Assembly: GCA_914767885.1 (NCBI GenBank)
Contig: CAJZBQ010000031.1
Span: 56,071-120,070, forward strand
DNA from: Blepharisma stoltei
Lineage: Eukaryota; Ciliophora; Heterotrichea; Heterotrichida; Blepharismidae
Direction: 5' to 3'
Length of the DNA stretch: 64,000 nt
How positions within the stretch are numbered: the stretch's first letter is position 1; the number at the start of each line of letters is the position of its first letter. A model generated the notes under the pieces. That model was not told where the DNA came from. It worked only from the letters and a program-made list of their open reading frames with translations, and did no database searches. Shown here one piece after another: positions 19,467 through 30,533 of the stretch. The translations under genes and the position numbers were made by a program.

Positions 19467-21179
19467 ATGGCCTTTGTCAGGAGAAATTTCGGACTTTTTG
19501 GCAAAATTTTCGGAAAAACAGAAAAAGAAGCACCTAAACTGAAAGCGAAAACGGCAGCAATTGCCCAGCCGCTGGCAGAGCATAAGGCAATAGAAATTGA
19601 CTGAAAAACTCCGAAAATCCATGTTTCGACCTTAAAAAATGGGCTGAAAATTTTAACAGAGTCTTCAGGTTTTCCAGCTCATGTTCATTTAGGAGCTATT
19701 ATTGATATAGGAGTGAGGGAAGAAACCAAAGAAAATTCAGGCGCTTTGATGGGGCTCAAGCATACTTATCTTACAAAAGCAGATGAAATTAAGAATTTTA
19801 GCATGCTTCAGATGTCAGGAGGGGAGCTTGCAATGGACTATGACCAGGAACAAACTCTTTTCCAGGGTTATTGCATGTCTCATGATGTAGTTGATTATTT
19901 GCAATTGATAAAAACATGATTATAATATGGATAATTTTAACACCCTCAGCGATTTTATAATATAGTTTATTTTTTCCCATTAAACAATGGAAGGAGCACC
20001 CTAAGTTAGGCTAGAGAGGCTGGTCCTTGTATTTTCGGAGGCAAAAGGGTTACTACTTGGCACTGCAAGGATGAGCCCTTAGACAAACTGGGAGGCTTTC
20101 AAAGCAGATTGAAATTTCACCTAATATAGGGTACTCAGAATAAAAAGGCGGGGGCTAATAACCCTATGGTAGAAGACACCACTTTATTGAGTAAGATTAA
20201 AACATCATTAAGAGATGAAAGAAATCAAGAAGATGAGGAAAAACTGAAAATCAGGCTAGAAGAGCTGTGAAAACTAAGGGAGATGTCACTGACTAATGAG
20301 CATAGACTATTAGAGCTGACTCTAGATGTGGCTTATGGAAATAGCGGGGTTGGAATGCCTTTGCATGGAAGCATAAGCAGCAAATTGACGCTTCAAGAGC
20401 TGAATAGCTTTGAACGAAAATTAACAATCCCTGAAAAAACAGTTCTTTTTGCCTCAGGAGTGAGAAATCATCAAGAATTTGAAGACCTTGCAAATCAATA
20501 CTTTGGAGACCTCCAATCTACATCTCCCTACAATAGAGTTCCAAGCCCATATATAGGTGGCGAGCATAGAGAAATTTGTGCGACTGAAATCACTTATATG
20601 AGTCTTTCCTTCAAAGGAGCCTCCTGGACTGACAAAGATATGATCGCCTTACAGATCCTAAAAACAGCCATAGGAGAAGCAGGGATTTTTAAGTCAGGCT
20701 TAAATTTAGGTAAAGGACTGCTCACACACTCCTATACTTCTTTTATGGACAAAGGCAAATATTTATTAGGAGTCCGCTGCATTAATATGAATTTCAGTGA
20801 TACAGGGATATTTGGGATTATGCTTGCTGGGGTTAATTCCCACACTTTTAACATGTCAAATGATATCATATCAGAATTTCAAAATTTGCCAAATATTTCA
20901 GATGAAGAAATTTCCCGAGCCAAAAATTTACTAAAAACACAGATTTTATTCCTAAAAGAGCAAACTGGGAAAAGGCTGGAAGATACTGCCAAAATGTATC
21001 TTGTGCTTGGAAAAACACCTGATGAGCTGGATTGGATGAAAATGATTGATAATGTTACAACTGATCAAATAAGAGAAGCTGCCAGAAGGGTCACTAAGTC
21101 AAAGCCTACGTTAATTGTACTAGGAACGCCTTCACAAGTGATCCCAAAAATTGAAGAAATAGCTGAGAGGGTTTCTTAA
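19467..21179 (+). CDS. Mitochondrial processing peptidase alpha-like (M16), split by an IES
   Basis: The basic N-terminus (MAFVRRNFGLFGKIFGK) suits a mitochondrial protein. STLKNGLKILTES, the segment around HVHLGAIIDIGVREET and the C-terminal GVRNHQEFEDLANQYFGDL and LLTHSYTSF are MPP/core-protein features. The HxxEH zinc motif is absent (LKHTYLTKAD stands in its place), as in alpha subunits. Removing 19958-20157 joins LSDF to NNPMVEDTTLL. Upstream, near 19908-19930, the frame shifts: dropping one A of the run at 19910 would give IKHDYNMDNFNTLSDF. So a one-base sequence error or an unseen small insertion is likely. Alpha-MPP helps bind presequences for cleavage. Confidence 0.78.
19958..20157. 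other. TA-flanked IES in peptidase gene (200 bp)
   Basis: TA at 19956-19957 and 20156-20157. The interior holds a GC-richer block (20000-20100) like that of the retroposons. Removal restores the frame into NNPMVED. Confidence 0.55.
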
Positions 21180-21192
21180 TAAGTTAATTAAT

Positions 21193-22605
21193 ATGAGAAG
21201 ACACAAACTTAACCTAAAAACTTCTTTTCTTACTCCCCCCCCCCCCTCCGTGAGCGAACAAAAAAATTTTGTTCGCTCACGGAGGGGGGTTAATTTTTTT
21301 TTTTAAAAAAAAATTTATATATAAATTTTCTAAAAAATATTTTTTTCGAAATTTAAAAAAATCCTAATTTGCAAAAATTGGGAAGCAAATATTAATTTAA
21401 TTTGCAAAATTTATGTTTTTAAAACGCAATTTGTTTAAAATTAAACAGAATTAGCTCTAGATTTCATTATACTAATTATCACTTATATATCAAAATTTTT
21501 TTCCATTAAAATTTTTTTTCTATTAAAAAAATTTTTGTTCACTCACGGAGGGTGGGTTTTTGGTCAAAAAATGGCGATTTTTCTAATGGTTTTTGTTCGC
21601 TCACGGAGGGGGGGGGGGGAGTTAAGAAAAATTCGAGTAAAGCTATACAACTGAAGCAGTCTGTGAGCAGGCAAGCAATACAAGAAAAGTGTATGAATGA
21701 GTTAATTGGCATGGTCATGACCAAAAGCAATTCAAACCAAAAATTTAAAAAACCTGAAAATTCTTTGACAAGCACAAAGTGTCTGCAGAACACATCACCT
21801 ATAAAAGCCCCGTCGCTTGGCTTAGGCTTTCCTTTAGTACTAAAAGAAGAAATACCTCCACTAACGAAAATTTATCCCCAAAAAATAACCCCAAAACTGC
21901 TTAATATAAAGCCTGTCCAGAAATTCCACACCCATTATATATCAGGAGAAAACTTGCCTCCAGCACAGCGGTCACAGTCTTGCACCCCAGGTATGAGAAG
22001 AAAACTTACTGAGTCCCGGCTCAATTTACGAGGAATTGATTCTGCATGCTGTGCTGTACAATGTGACTCAAAAAGCTTAATCCCATTGCAGAAAATGAGC
22101 AAGCTGATTAGTGCTGTAAGATTATTTTAAATGATTTTTTTATATAAAATAATTAAAAAAAATTAATTCTTTTCAAAAGGAATGAAAGTTAAGGAAAACA
22201 GAAAGAGAAGCAAGCAAGGAAAATTCTTGCGACTTTGACAACGACAAAGAAAGAAGCCCTCCAGCAATAATAAGACGCTCTGTATATACAAAAATAAAAA
22301 AATTGGAAAATGATGCAAATGATATGAAATTCAGGATTTCTCATTGCGAACTTATGGTTCCAAGCACCCATGGATCGTCCCCTATAGATCAAAATGATTC
22401 AATTTCTAGGATAAGAGGATTTTCTCCATCAAGAATAAAAAAACTAGAATGGAATTGGTCGAAAAGCAACTTAACAAGGTCAAAATCTCCTAAATGTGAG
22501 AGAAGGTCGAAATCACCTAGCTGTGCGCACACTGGGGTTGTAATAACACCGATATCTAGCTCAATTAATATAACTCCCAGGACCCTTAAGAGATATTATT
22601 GTTAA
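21193..22605 (+). CDS. Basic protein of unknown function, split by a MITE
   Basis: The frame opens with MRRHKLNLKTSFL and, after removal of the MITE at 21233-21622, continues as KKNSSKAIQLKQSVS to LISAVRLF. A second open part starts near 22200 (ENSCDFDNDKERSPPAIIRR) and ends RTLKRYYC. It is Ser/Lys/Arg-rich with SKSP-type repeats. The link between the two parts (22115-22230) is AT-rich and begins GTAAG, so an intron carrying an IES is possible, but I could not find a join that works. Two genes are the alternative. No family is recognised. Confidence 0.55.
21233..21622. mobile_element. MITE, CTCCGTGAGCGAAC family, inverted relative to 1152 copy
   Basis: TA at 21231-21232 and 21623-21624 flank 390 bp. 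It is close to an exact reverse complement of the 1152 and 12552 copies, with its hairpin end on the left. Removal joins KTSFL to KKNSSK in frame. Confidence 0.9.
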
Positions 22606-22609
22606 ACTA

Positions 22610-25600
22610 TTAGATCTTAAGGTACTTTCTAATATCTAAATTCATATTTTTTGTTGTGTCTTCTTTGCTGAGAATAATTACATTATTCACTTTTTTTAAT
22701 AAATGCTGCCTGTGTAGGTGAAAATCTCCTCTGATAATGTTTGAATAATATAAAAGGATTGGGCTTGTGATAGGAATAACAGCTGAGTTTATGCTTGGAA
22801 TGTAAAAAGGTGCCCAGGTCCCGTCTATGTATTCTCCAGCTTTTATTTCGAGGTTTGCTTTATTAAATGATGAGATAATGTGATCAATAAGTGGCTGATC
22901 AATGCCAAAACACTTAAAATAATCAAAATCGTGTCAGAATTTCTTGACTTTTTCTTCATAAATATTGATACTTTTGAAATCTGGATCCAGTTGGAAGTGG
23001 TCTGCAAGTAAAAAGTGCTTAAAAGTAGGCTGTTCACAATCAAAATACTTAGCCCCTCCTTTAAATTATAACAAAACATAGATCATTAAATAATAAAAAA
23101 AAAATTTTTGCCTGCAAAATTAATACTTTTCAAGCATGAAGAGATAAGAGCCATTTTAGTAAAGCATGCCTGGATTTATTTTGCCTAGCTCCATCCAATC
23201 ATTAGAAAATATTTTTAAAATTATTAAAAAACAATTATATAAAACTATATTGAACTAGCTCAAAAAGGAATTTTTTATTATAATCTGAATATCTCTAAAT
23301 AGTGAGAAGTCTAGTCTAAGATACACAAGATGTTCATTAGAGCGGCTACATTTTCCATAAAGACTCATGAGCTATAAATTTTAAAAAAAATTAGTTTTGA
23401 CCTAATTTAATACAAAAAGTGTAAGGGACCCTTTTCACAATCAATTAAAAATAATATTTTTAAAATTTCAAAAATTTTTATACAGAAAATTTAATAAATT
23501 TTTTTTTAAAAAAAATCCTCCTTTAAATGGAACAAATTTTTGTTTCAATTTAAAGTGGGGGAGTTACTATTCTCGATATGTTTCATTATAAGTGATTTAT
23601 TTTCTCTAAAAGCAACAAGCCCATATATTCAATTAGTATATTCTCTATCGCTTTCAAAAACAAGTGCTTTGCTTTCCACGAAATTTATCATATTTTGAGT
23701 GACTTCACGTGCCCAGTTTTCCTGCTCAAATCTTAAATCTGCTAAACATGAGAGAGTTCCTGACAAATAAGCTAAAAATATATTATCCGCAGAAATGGCA
23801 GCTCAGCTGAAGACTAGGCAGTGCAGGCTGCACAAGTCTCTGAATAATTAAAAGTTGGCAGAGAGGTAGGTTGTATAAGGCAAGATGGAAGCAGGTCTGC
23901 ATCTCATCGGCTAAAAGGAGGAGATGCAAGTTAATCAGATGTTCTTACGAAGACAAATGGGCCAGAAATGTGAAGATAGCCGTCTTGTCATTACTAATGT
24001 CGGGAATAGCAGCTTTAAGACCTAGCGTGATAAGCTTTTGGCTCCACCATAAAATGGCTTTTTAACCTCTAAATAAATTCTTTCATTCCTGACAAATAAG
24101 CAGAGCTAAAGTCATTCTGCTTATTGCAAACAGATTGCACAGCTTCTCTAGCATCAAGCCCTATATCTCTGATTTTTTCAATAAGTTTTTCTCTTGATCT
24201 TTCAGGGTTCATATATTTTGAAATATTTTGATTTTTTCATAAAATATACCCATAATCAATATCCAAGGACAAATGCTTACCTGCGAAGCTAATTAATTCA
24301 GTAAGTTCATTGAATGTCAGATACCCAATAGCTTTTAAAACAAATTCTTTTGTTAATGATGCTAAAACATTTCATAGCTCTATATGATCATTTTTGTTTG
24401 TTTCTGAAAAAGAGTTAGCTTCCCTCTATGAGTGAACAAAAAAATTTTATTAATTACGGGTTAATTTATTTTAAATAAAAAATTTATATAGTAAATTTTT
24501 TTTTTAAAATTTAAAAAAATCCCAATTCGCAAAATTGGTTAATTTAATTTGTAAATTTATGTTTTAAAATGCAAGCTGTTTAAAATTAAACATAATTAGC
24601 AAGAGATTTCATTATACTTATCTATCAAAGTATTTTTTTATATTAAAAAAATTTTTTGCTCACTCACAGAAGGTTTTTTTTTTCCCAAAAAATAGGGATT
24701 TTTCAAATGGTTTTGTTTGCTCACGGAGAGGGAGCAAGAATCTGAAGTAGCTTAAAAAGAGACTCTGTATGTAATTTTGGTATATAATCTTTTAAAAAGT
24801 TTATAATAAAACTCTCTATTATCTCATTTTTCGAATAACTTAAATATAGCGCTTTCCCGAGGATGGCGCGGAATGGCGCCATCCTCGGGAAAGTCAACTA
24901 AGCATCCACACGGGAACTGGGAGTTCCACGTGTGGATGCCATTTTTGACATGTGGGATCCAAACTTTCACATGTCAAAATGGCATCCACACGTGGAACTC
25001 CCAGTTCCCGTGTGGATGCCTTCCTGGCTTTCCCGAGGATGGCGCCATTCCACGCCATCCTCGGGAAAGCGCTATACCTTTTTATTGTCGTGGTCAGCAA
25101 GTTTACTCCCATATTTTGGTTGAAAACTTTATTTAGCGCCACTTTACTAATTTCCACATCAGAGCATTTTAAAGAAATAATAAGCAGCATCCAAATGTTA
25201 TTTTCTCTATTAAAAGCATTATTCGAAAAGACCCTATCAGCCACTTCTGTCTCCAGCATCCCCAATCTTGCTGCTAAATATAAAACTTTTAAATTTCCCT
25301 TATCAAATAAAAAATCAACTGGCAAGTCTTTGATTAATTTATAAGACCCTGATATTAAATCAGATATAAGGCTCAGTTCCCCTTTCATATTATTTAAATG
25401 ATAAAAAAAATCATTTTTTGTGTATATGCTTTTTTCATTTAAAAAATCATAAGGATCTAATTTGTTTAAAATCCGAAGGAAGTCATTTCATATTGCATTG
25501 TCTGAAATTTCAGTAATTTTTTTCATAGCTATTCCGATTCATATTGGAGAAAGCTTCTTTTCATAATTGGATAATAAATAATTTATTGCCTCAAAAGGAC

Positions 25601-27218
25601 CTCCAAAATGTTTTATTGCTTCTGCAACTCCTTGTATAGAAAAAATATTGCTATTTTCAGTAAGAAAGAGTCGTCAGGCTACAGGATCTGCTTCATAAAA
25701 CTTCATAAAGTAGTTCAAGTTTCAGACGCTTTTTTCAGCTTTTTCTTTATTTGCTAAACCTTTATAAATTATAGGCTGTATTGGCTTTAAAGCTCTCATA
25801 AGTTCTGTGCTATATTCTCTATGAGACATCCACTCACATAAGGTAATTACATTATGATCGTCCTGTAGAAGCCAATTATTAAGGCTGCTAATAATAATAC
25901 TGCTTATTCTATCCAACCCATGGGCTTTATAGTCCTTTGTAAGAACTATGCAATTTAAAATCCCTATTTTGTCAATCCCTGAAATATTCTCAATTTTCGA
26001 ATAATCATTTTTCATAAACTTTTCTCTTGGAATAAAATTTAGTAGAGGCAAAAGCTTTCCTTTAATATTGATGTTTATTAATGAAGCCTGTCTGAATGCT
26101 TCAAAGCTTGGTATATATGTGAACTTATACCTGTTTATTTGGCTTGATAGCAATTTTGCAGTTTCTAAGTCAATATTCGGCTTCACAAAATCAAGAATTT
26201 TCCGAATATTTACCTCATTTATAGAGTCGCTGAACATTTTTGAATTAATTGTTTTCATGCAATTCAAAATTATTTTGTCGATAATTAAAACAGTCTTTGT
26301 GTCTTCTTTTAATAAATTAGCTATTTCAATCGCAAATTCCAATGTCTGGCCACTTTCTAGCATTTTATCAATTCTTTCTAAAGCACGCAGCCATAGATTT
26401 TTATCAAAAGCTCTATGAGTTTTATAAAATTTGAGAATTGATATCAAGCCATTTTCTTTCCACCTTGGTAAGGTATTTTCAACTATTTTTAAAAACATTT
26501 TGATTTGGTTTCGGTATTTTCGATTATCAAGTTCACATACCAAGCTCTCCATTATTTTCGATAAATAGTGTGCATCAAGTTCTTCTGTTTGACTGAGACT
26601 GAATATTCTTTTCATACATATACTAAACAAGTCAGTGCTCCTAGAGTACATATATTTCCCATTGGCAACAAAAATTTGTGAAATTTCTTCGAGGCTGAGC
26701 TCTTCAGGGTTATAAGTTATATAAGCGACCTCGTCTTCTAGCTCTTGTATATAGTAGCCTTGGGCAGGCAAGTGCTCATATATTGACATAATCTGTTTTC
26801 TATCCAGAGATTTGTTTACCAGCAGCTGAGTAATACGGGAGATCAGCAATTGCTTTTTTTCGATAGATAAAAACCGCTTTTTGAATAAGTGTGAGTTTGC
26901 CAGCCATTCACAGAAATCGACGATTCCATTAGAATCGAGCTTGCTGATGCTATTTTCAGCCTTTTCTATGATTTGGTATAGTTTGACCTTGGTTTCATTT
27001 GATTCGAATTGCCCTTTTTGTGATTTATTAACTGCAAGTTTGAGTGTATAAGCAAGCTGGCAAGCAGAGATTTTTGAGATGTCCATGTCGTTTAGGAAGG
27101 ATTCTAGATCTTTTGACCTTGAAAGCTTCATATCAATAACGGCTCTTTCAATACCGCTCTTAGGTGTTAAGGCTGAAAATAAGCGAGTGTTCTGGATAAG
27201 CAATCGCAGTCTCAACAT
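22610..27218 (-). CDS. Large RAP-domain, probably mitochondrial, protein with four IESs
   Basis: The N-terminus MLRLRLLIQNTRLFSALTPK resembles a mitochondrial presequence. A long helical-repeat region follows (about 1,000 residues, no obvious PPR signature). The C-terminus fits a RAP domain: NKANLEIKAGEYIDGTWAPF, then DFHLHRQHLLKKVNNVIILS, then RKYLKI. FASTK and octotricopeptide proteins share this helical-plus-RAP plan and act on organelle RNA, so an RNA role is inferred. Four insertions must be removed (23052-23566, 23773-24085, 24418-24736, 24847-25076). Each join is open: IENSKYFDCEQ, AYLSGTLSCLAD, LQILNSFSETN and IKRYLSYSKNE. UGA is Trp throughout. Confidence 0.82.
23052..23566. mobile_element. 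TA-flanked element with GCCCCTCCTTTAAATT ends
   Basis: TA at 23050-23051 and 23565-23566. Inverted ends GCCCCTCCTTTAAATT and AATTTAAAGTGGGGGAG. The 515-bp interior is AT-rich without coding potential. Removal joins HIENS to KYFDCEQPTF in frame. Confidence 0.78.
23773..24085 (+). mobile_element. Retroposon-like IES with a perfect 16-bp target duplication
   Basis: TTCCTGACAAATAAGC occurs at 23757-23772 and again at 24086-24101, with 313 bp between. The insert contains AAATGGCAGCTCAGCTGAAG near its left end and ATAAAATGGC at its right. The host frame is open only if one repeat plus the insert is deleted (SSAYLSGTLSCLADL). No TA pair is required. Confidence 0.82.
24418..24736. mobile_element. 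Diverged MITE of the CTCCGTGAGCGAAC family with a damaged right TA
   Basis: The left side is TA at 24416-24417; the matching right dinucleotide is AA, not TA. The ends (GCTTCCCTCTATGAGTGAAC and its inverse) and the core match the family with substitutions. Only removal of exactly this span restores FKLLQILNSFSETNKN. Confidence 0.75.
24847..25076. repeat. 230-bp palindromic IES
   Basis: Arms of about 105 bases starting TATAGCGCTTTCCCGAGG pair with the right arm. The centre lies around GACATGTGGGATCC. It contains repeated sub-blocks (GGCATCCACACG, CTCCCAGTTCCCG). TATA borders both sides. Removal gives TTIKRYLSYSKNEII in frame. Confidence 0.88.
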
Positions 27219-27493
27219 TGAAGGTTGGTTTATTGATAAATTTTAATTGCATTATTGTGATATTTAATGTTATTTTTATATGTAAAACAGTGAAATAATT
27301 AGCTCTTCTAACGAATTGTGATTTTATTTGCCTTCTATTAGGCTATCCCATAAAATTTATTATTAAATACACCTTTTTTAAAAAATTAAACGCGAAATAT
27401 AAAGGTTTTTGACTAATTTTTAAGCAAAAGTTATCAATCGCAAGCATTTTTAAATGGTGAAGTAAGGATTTCTAATAAAGCGCATTTAACTTA

Positions 27494-28732
27494 TTAATTA
27501 TTATCTTCGACATCATTCGCAATTTTATGTCTTTTCACAAACTCCTTGATTCTATCCATAGAATCCTCCAAAACCTCAATTGGGTTACAAATCACAATCC
27601 TAAACCCACTTTCACTTGAAAAGCATTCAGCAGGCAGCAGCATTAATCCTTCTTCAGCTGCCAGTTTTTCCGCGAAAACTTCTGAATTCGGTATATCTCG
27701 AAAAGCATTTGTATCAATCAGAATCATCGAATAAATCGAGCCTTCTGTCGGAATGACTGTAAGTTCAGGGATCCCTGAAAGTTTCTGGTAAACAATATCA
27801 GCCCTTTGCTTTAGTTTTTGAGACACCTCTGCTGAGTAGCCTTCTGGCATGCTTGTAAGGATCTGTGGGATCGCATTGACCATAAAATGTGGAGCATGAG
27901 CCACAAGGCTCTTAAAATTTTCAATGCCTCGCCTTAATTCACCACACCGCTTATATTTATCATATATTTTTATCCAGCCACATCTCCAGCCTGGGACAAG
28001 ACAAAGCTTGCTCATCGTCCCTATTGCAAAAACTGGAACTTCATCAGTCAAAGATCCCATAGGGATAAATGGCTTTTCAAATGTCAGGTACTCGTAGACC
28101 TCGTCAGCCAATATACAAATGCGGTGTCTCTTTGCCCAGTCTAAAATTTGCAGCAAGTGGTCTCTTGAAAACACGCTTCCGCAGGGATTTGAAGGGTTTA
28201 TGACTACAAGAAGCTTGGTGCGATCGTCTACAAGTGCGTCTAGGTCATTAAAATCGATTTCCCAGTTTTCCTGAGGCTTTAATTTATAATGTTTTACCTC
28301 ACATCCTCGATTCTGGCACATACTTTCGTATAGAGGGTATCCTGGAGATGGGGCAAGGATATTGTCTCCAGGGTTTAGAAGGGATTGAACAATTGTAAAA
28401 ATAGCGCCTGAGCCACCGAAGTCAAAAATAATGTCTTCAAAGGTCAATTTTATATTGTCATAACTGTATTTTTGAGCCATGAATTCTCTTGCTTCTTTTG
28501 AGCCGTGCTGATGGGAATAGCAGTTGCCTTTGCCAGATCTTAAATGGTCACAGACGGCTTCCACAAAAGCAGGGTGGACTTGAAAGTCAGAGCACTTGGA
28601 TGGGTCTCCAGCGACTAAAGATAGCACTGGCTTGTGGAACTGGGCTGGAGGGATTATTTTGTTGAATACAGTGTAGATTGGATTGTGTGAGTTCATTGCA
28701 CTATCTGATGCTCCAATAGTTCAGTCCTCCAT
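27494..28732 (-). CDS. Class I PLP aminotransferase, tyrosine/alanine aminotransferase-like
   Basis: The start is extended to MEDWTIGASDSAMNSHN at 28732 through an in-frame UGA. Fold-type I features are clear: GDPSKCSDF, GSGAIFTIVQSLLNPGD, PSPGYPLY, NPSNPCG, ILADEVYEYLTF and the PLP lysine motif GTMSKLCLVPGWRCGW. The closing R of the substrate site is in SGFRIVI. The pattern is closest to tyrosine aminotransferase, which moves the amino group of tyrosine to 2-oxoglutarate; substrate is not proven by sequence. About 412 residues, complete, no IES. Confidence 0.88.
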
Positions 28733-28878
28733 TTTATTAGTAAAATAAATTACTCACTAATAAATGTGACTCATATTTTGACAGGGATTTTATTTTTTTA
28801 TTAAGTTTTTAAGATAATTTATGCAGATTTTTTATAATTACGCATTATTATAAGAATTTTTTCAATTGAAAATGTTAA

Positions 28879-30491
28879 TTATTCAATACCAAAGCCAAGG
28901 GCATGGTTTTTTATTACATATACAAGGCCTTTTTCCAAGATTTCTTTACTGGGATATATAGGTAAATCAAGCCTATTAAAACAAGTATGAGCACGTGGAA
29001 AAATGCTGTTTTTATCATAATGTATCGGTTCAATAGTAAACCGAGCAGGCTCTCCTCTTGACGTCCTGAGTGAGGCGAATCCATCAATTGACAGTCTTGG
29101 AGACCCAGTCACAAATAAAAGTAAATTGGAGACTTGCTCTTGGGCTAAGGACTCCACGACTTCTCAGAATCAGCCTACAACTTTATGTGACCTTGAAAAC
29201 TCTCCTCTATAGTCAGTATGGTCTTTCCAGTCCTGAATATCAATAACCGGAAGCCCACACAATGCAAGCTCCAGCTCTTGTGACGTAAAAAAAGAGACCA
29301 GTGGCTGAGGGATGACTGCATAAAACCCTTGAAGCAAAAAATCAATCCCAGGCTTCATGATTTCTGTGGTCTCAAACTTGGCCCTTAATTCTATATATTC
29401 CTCTTTATTTTCATCAGTGACCTTTATTTGGTCACCGTTTTCTTTCAATAGATACTTATAAACCTGCCCATTCTGATGCTTTTCTACTTGAAAAGTTTCA
29501 AAGAAAACTGTCTCAATCGGGTTTTCCTTCATGAATTTTAAAGCGCTGTAAAGCTAAATGGCTCTTACGTCGTTATCCAAAAAATTTAAATCTTCTAGAT
29601 TTATTTCATCCCCTGTAATATGCTTAAAAATGACTCCAGATAATGGGCATGTGATTGATACCTGCTCAAATAGGGCTTTTCCCATGACTCTGCCCATGAA
29701 AACATACTCGTTTTCTTTGCTCCCATCAATTCCTAATGGGAATGTATAATTTACAATTTTTGCATTAGACAGCACAAAAAGCTCTTTTTCTTTAGAAAAA
29801 AGTGCCTTTGTTATCAATGTGAACCATTCTCTGAGTACTCCGCCTGCATCCATGCCCCGCTCTCCGCTGAAGCTGACGTTGAATTCTTTATGCATATCTT
29901 GAGGAGTAAATGTCAAAATGGGGAAATCCTATTTTATAGCAGTCAAAGCCAAATTTTTACGGATTTTGTATTGAGTCAATACCTTTAAAATTTGTTTAAT
30001 GAAAAAAATCTCTATTTTTGTAAAATTTTTTAATTACTGACCAAAGCTGGCTCTAGCTCGACCTGGCAGTCTGACTATTAAAAAGTGCAAGCACCAGTCA
30101 AAATGTGATTCATTGAGGTCTCCATGAACTCATCCCTTAATATTTCTAACTTCATGCTTTCAGATTGTCAGGGAATTCGAATTTTGGTTAATTCGTCTTT
30201 AAGTCATTGGATTTTTACATTATAAGGAGACTCTCTAGTTAGGTTTTTTAGCGTGTGTCGTGGGTGTGACCTGGCTGTCCTGCCGTGGCTTATGCAGATC
30301 AACAAATGTTCAGTGAAATTTCTGATGGTTGTGTTATCTCTGAATTCTTCTAGACAGTAAGGGCATAGCAAAAATGAAGAGAGCTCGTTTAGGTTTTGCC
30401 TTGAAACAGGAGATCTTGCAAGCGCTGTCTCTATAGGGACCCTAGGCAGGTGAACTTGAGCGGTTTGAGCTTTAGTGACGCAGCAGCCCAT
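28879..30491 (-). CDS. HECT-type E3 ubiquitin ligase with zinc-finger N-terminus
   Basis: It opens MGCCVTKAQ, a likely myristoylation/palmitoylation site, then a C-x2-C...H...C motif (LLCPYCLEEF ... HLLICISHG). A full HECT domain follows: FSGERGMDAGGVLREWF, GRVMGKALFEQ, FLLQGFY, and the catalytic cysteine in RAHTCFNRLDLPIY. HECT enzymes accept ubiquitin on this cysteine and pass it to substrates. A 15-nt intron lies at 29554-29568. A 185-bp insertion (29912-30096) cuts the start of the HECT domain; removing it with one repeat copy gives SMNHILTFTPQDMHKEF. About 465 residues, unusually short for a HECT ligase. Confidence 0.88.
29554..29568 (-). other. 15-nt intron in HECT gene
   Basis: Minus-strand GTAAGAGCCATTTAG sits between FLDND and LYSALKFMKEN, where HECT domains are continuous. 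Its length and GT..AG borders match heterotrich introns. Confidence 0.9.
29912..30096. mobile_element. Retroposon-like IES with CATTTTGAC duplication in HECT gene
   Basis: GTCAAAATG occurs at 29912-29920 and 30097-30105. Deleting one copy plus the insert joins ETSMNHI to LTFTPQDMHK. The insert has a GC-richer middle (around 30040-30070) like the other SINE-like units. Confidence 0.72.
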
Positions 30492-30533
30492 TTAAAAATT
30501 AACCATTTTTCAGTATCGAAAAGAATATACAGA

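Noticed and set aside
24873-25344. Long open frames across the palindrome (such as the plus-strand frames near 24873-25136)
   Set aside because: They are products of the symmetric sequence. The minus-strand host gene reads through this spot only after the palindrome is removed.
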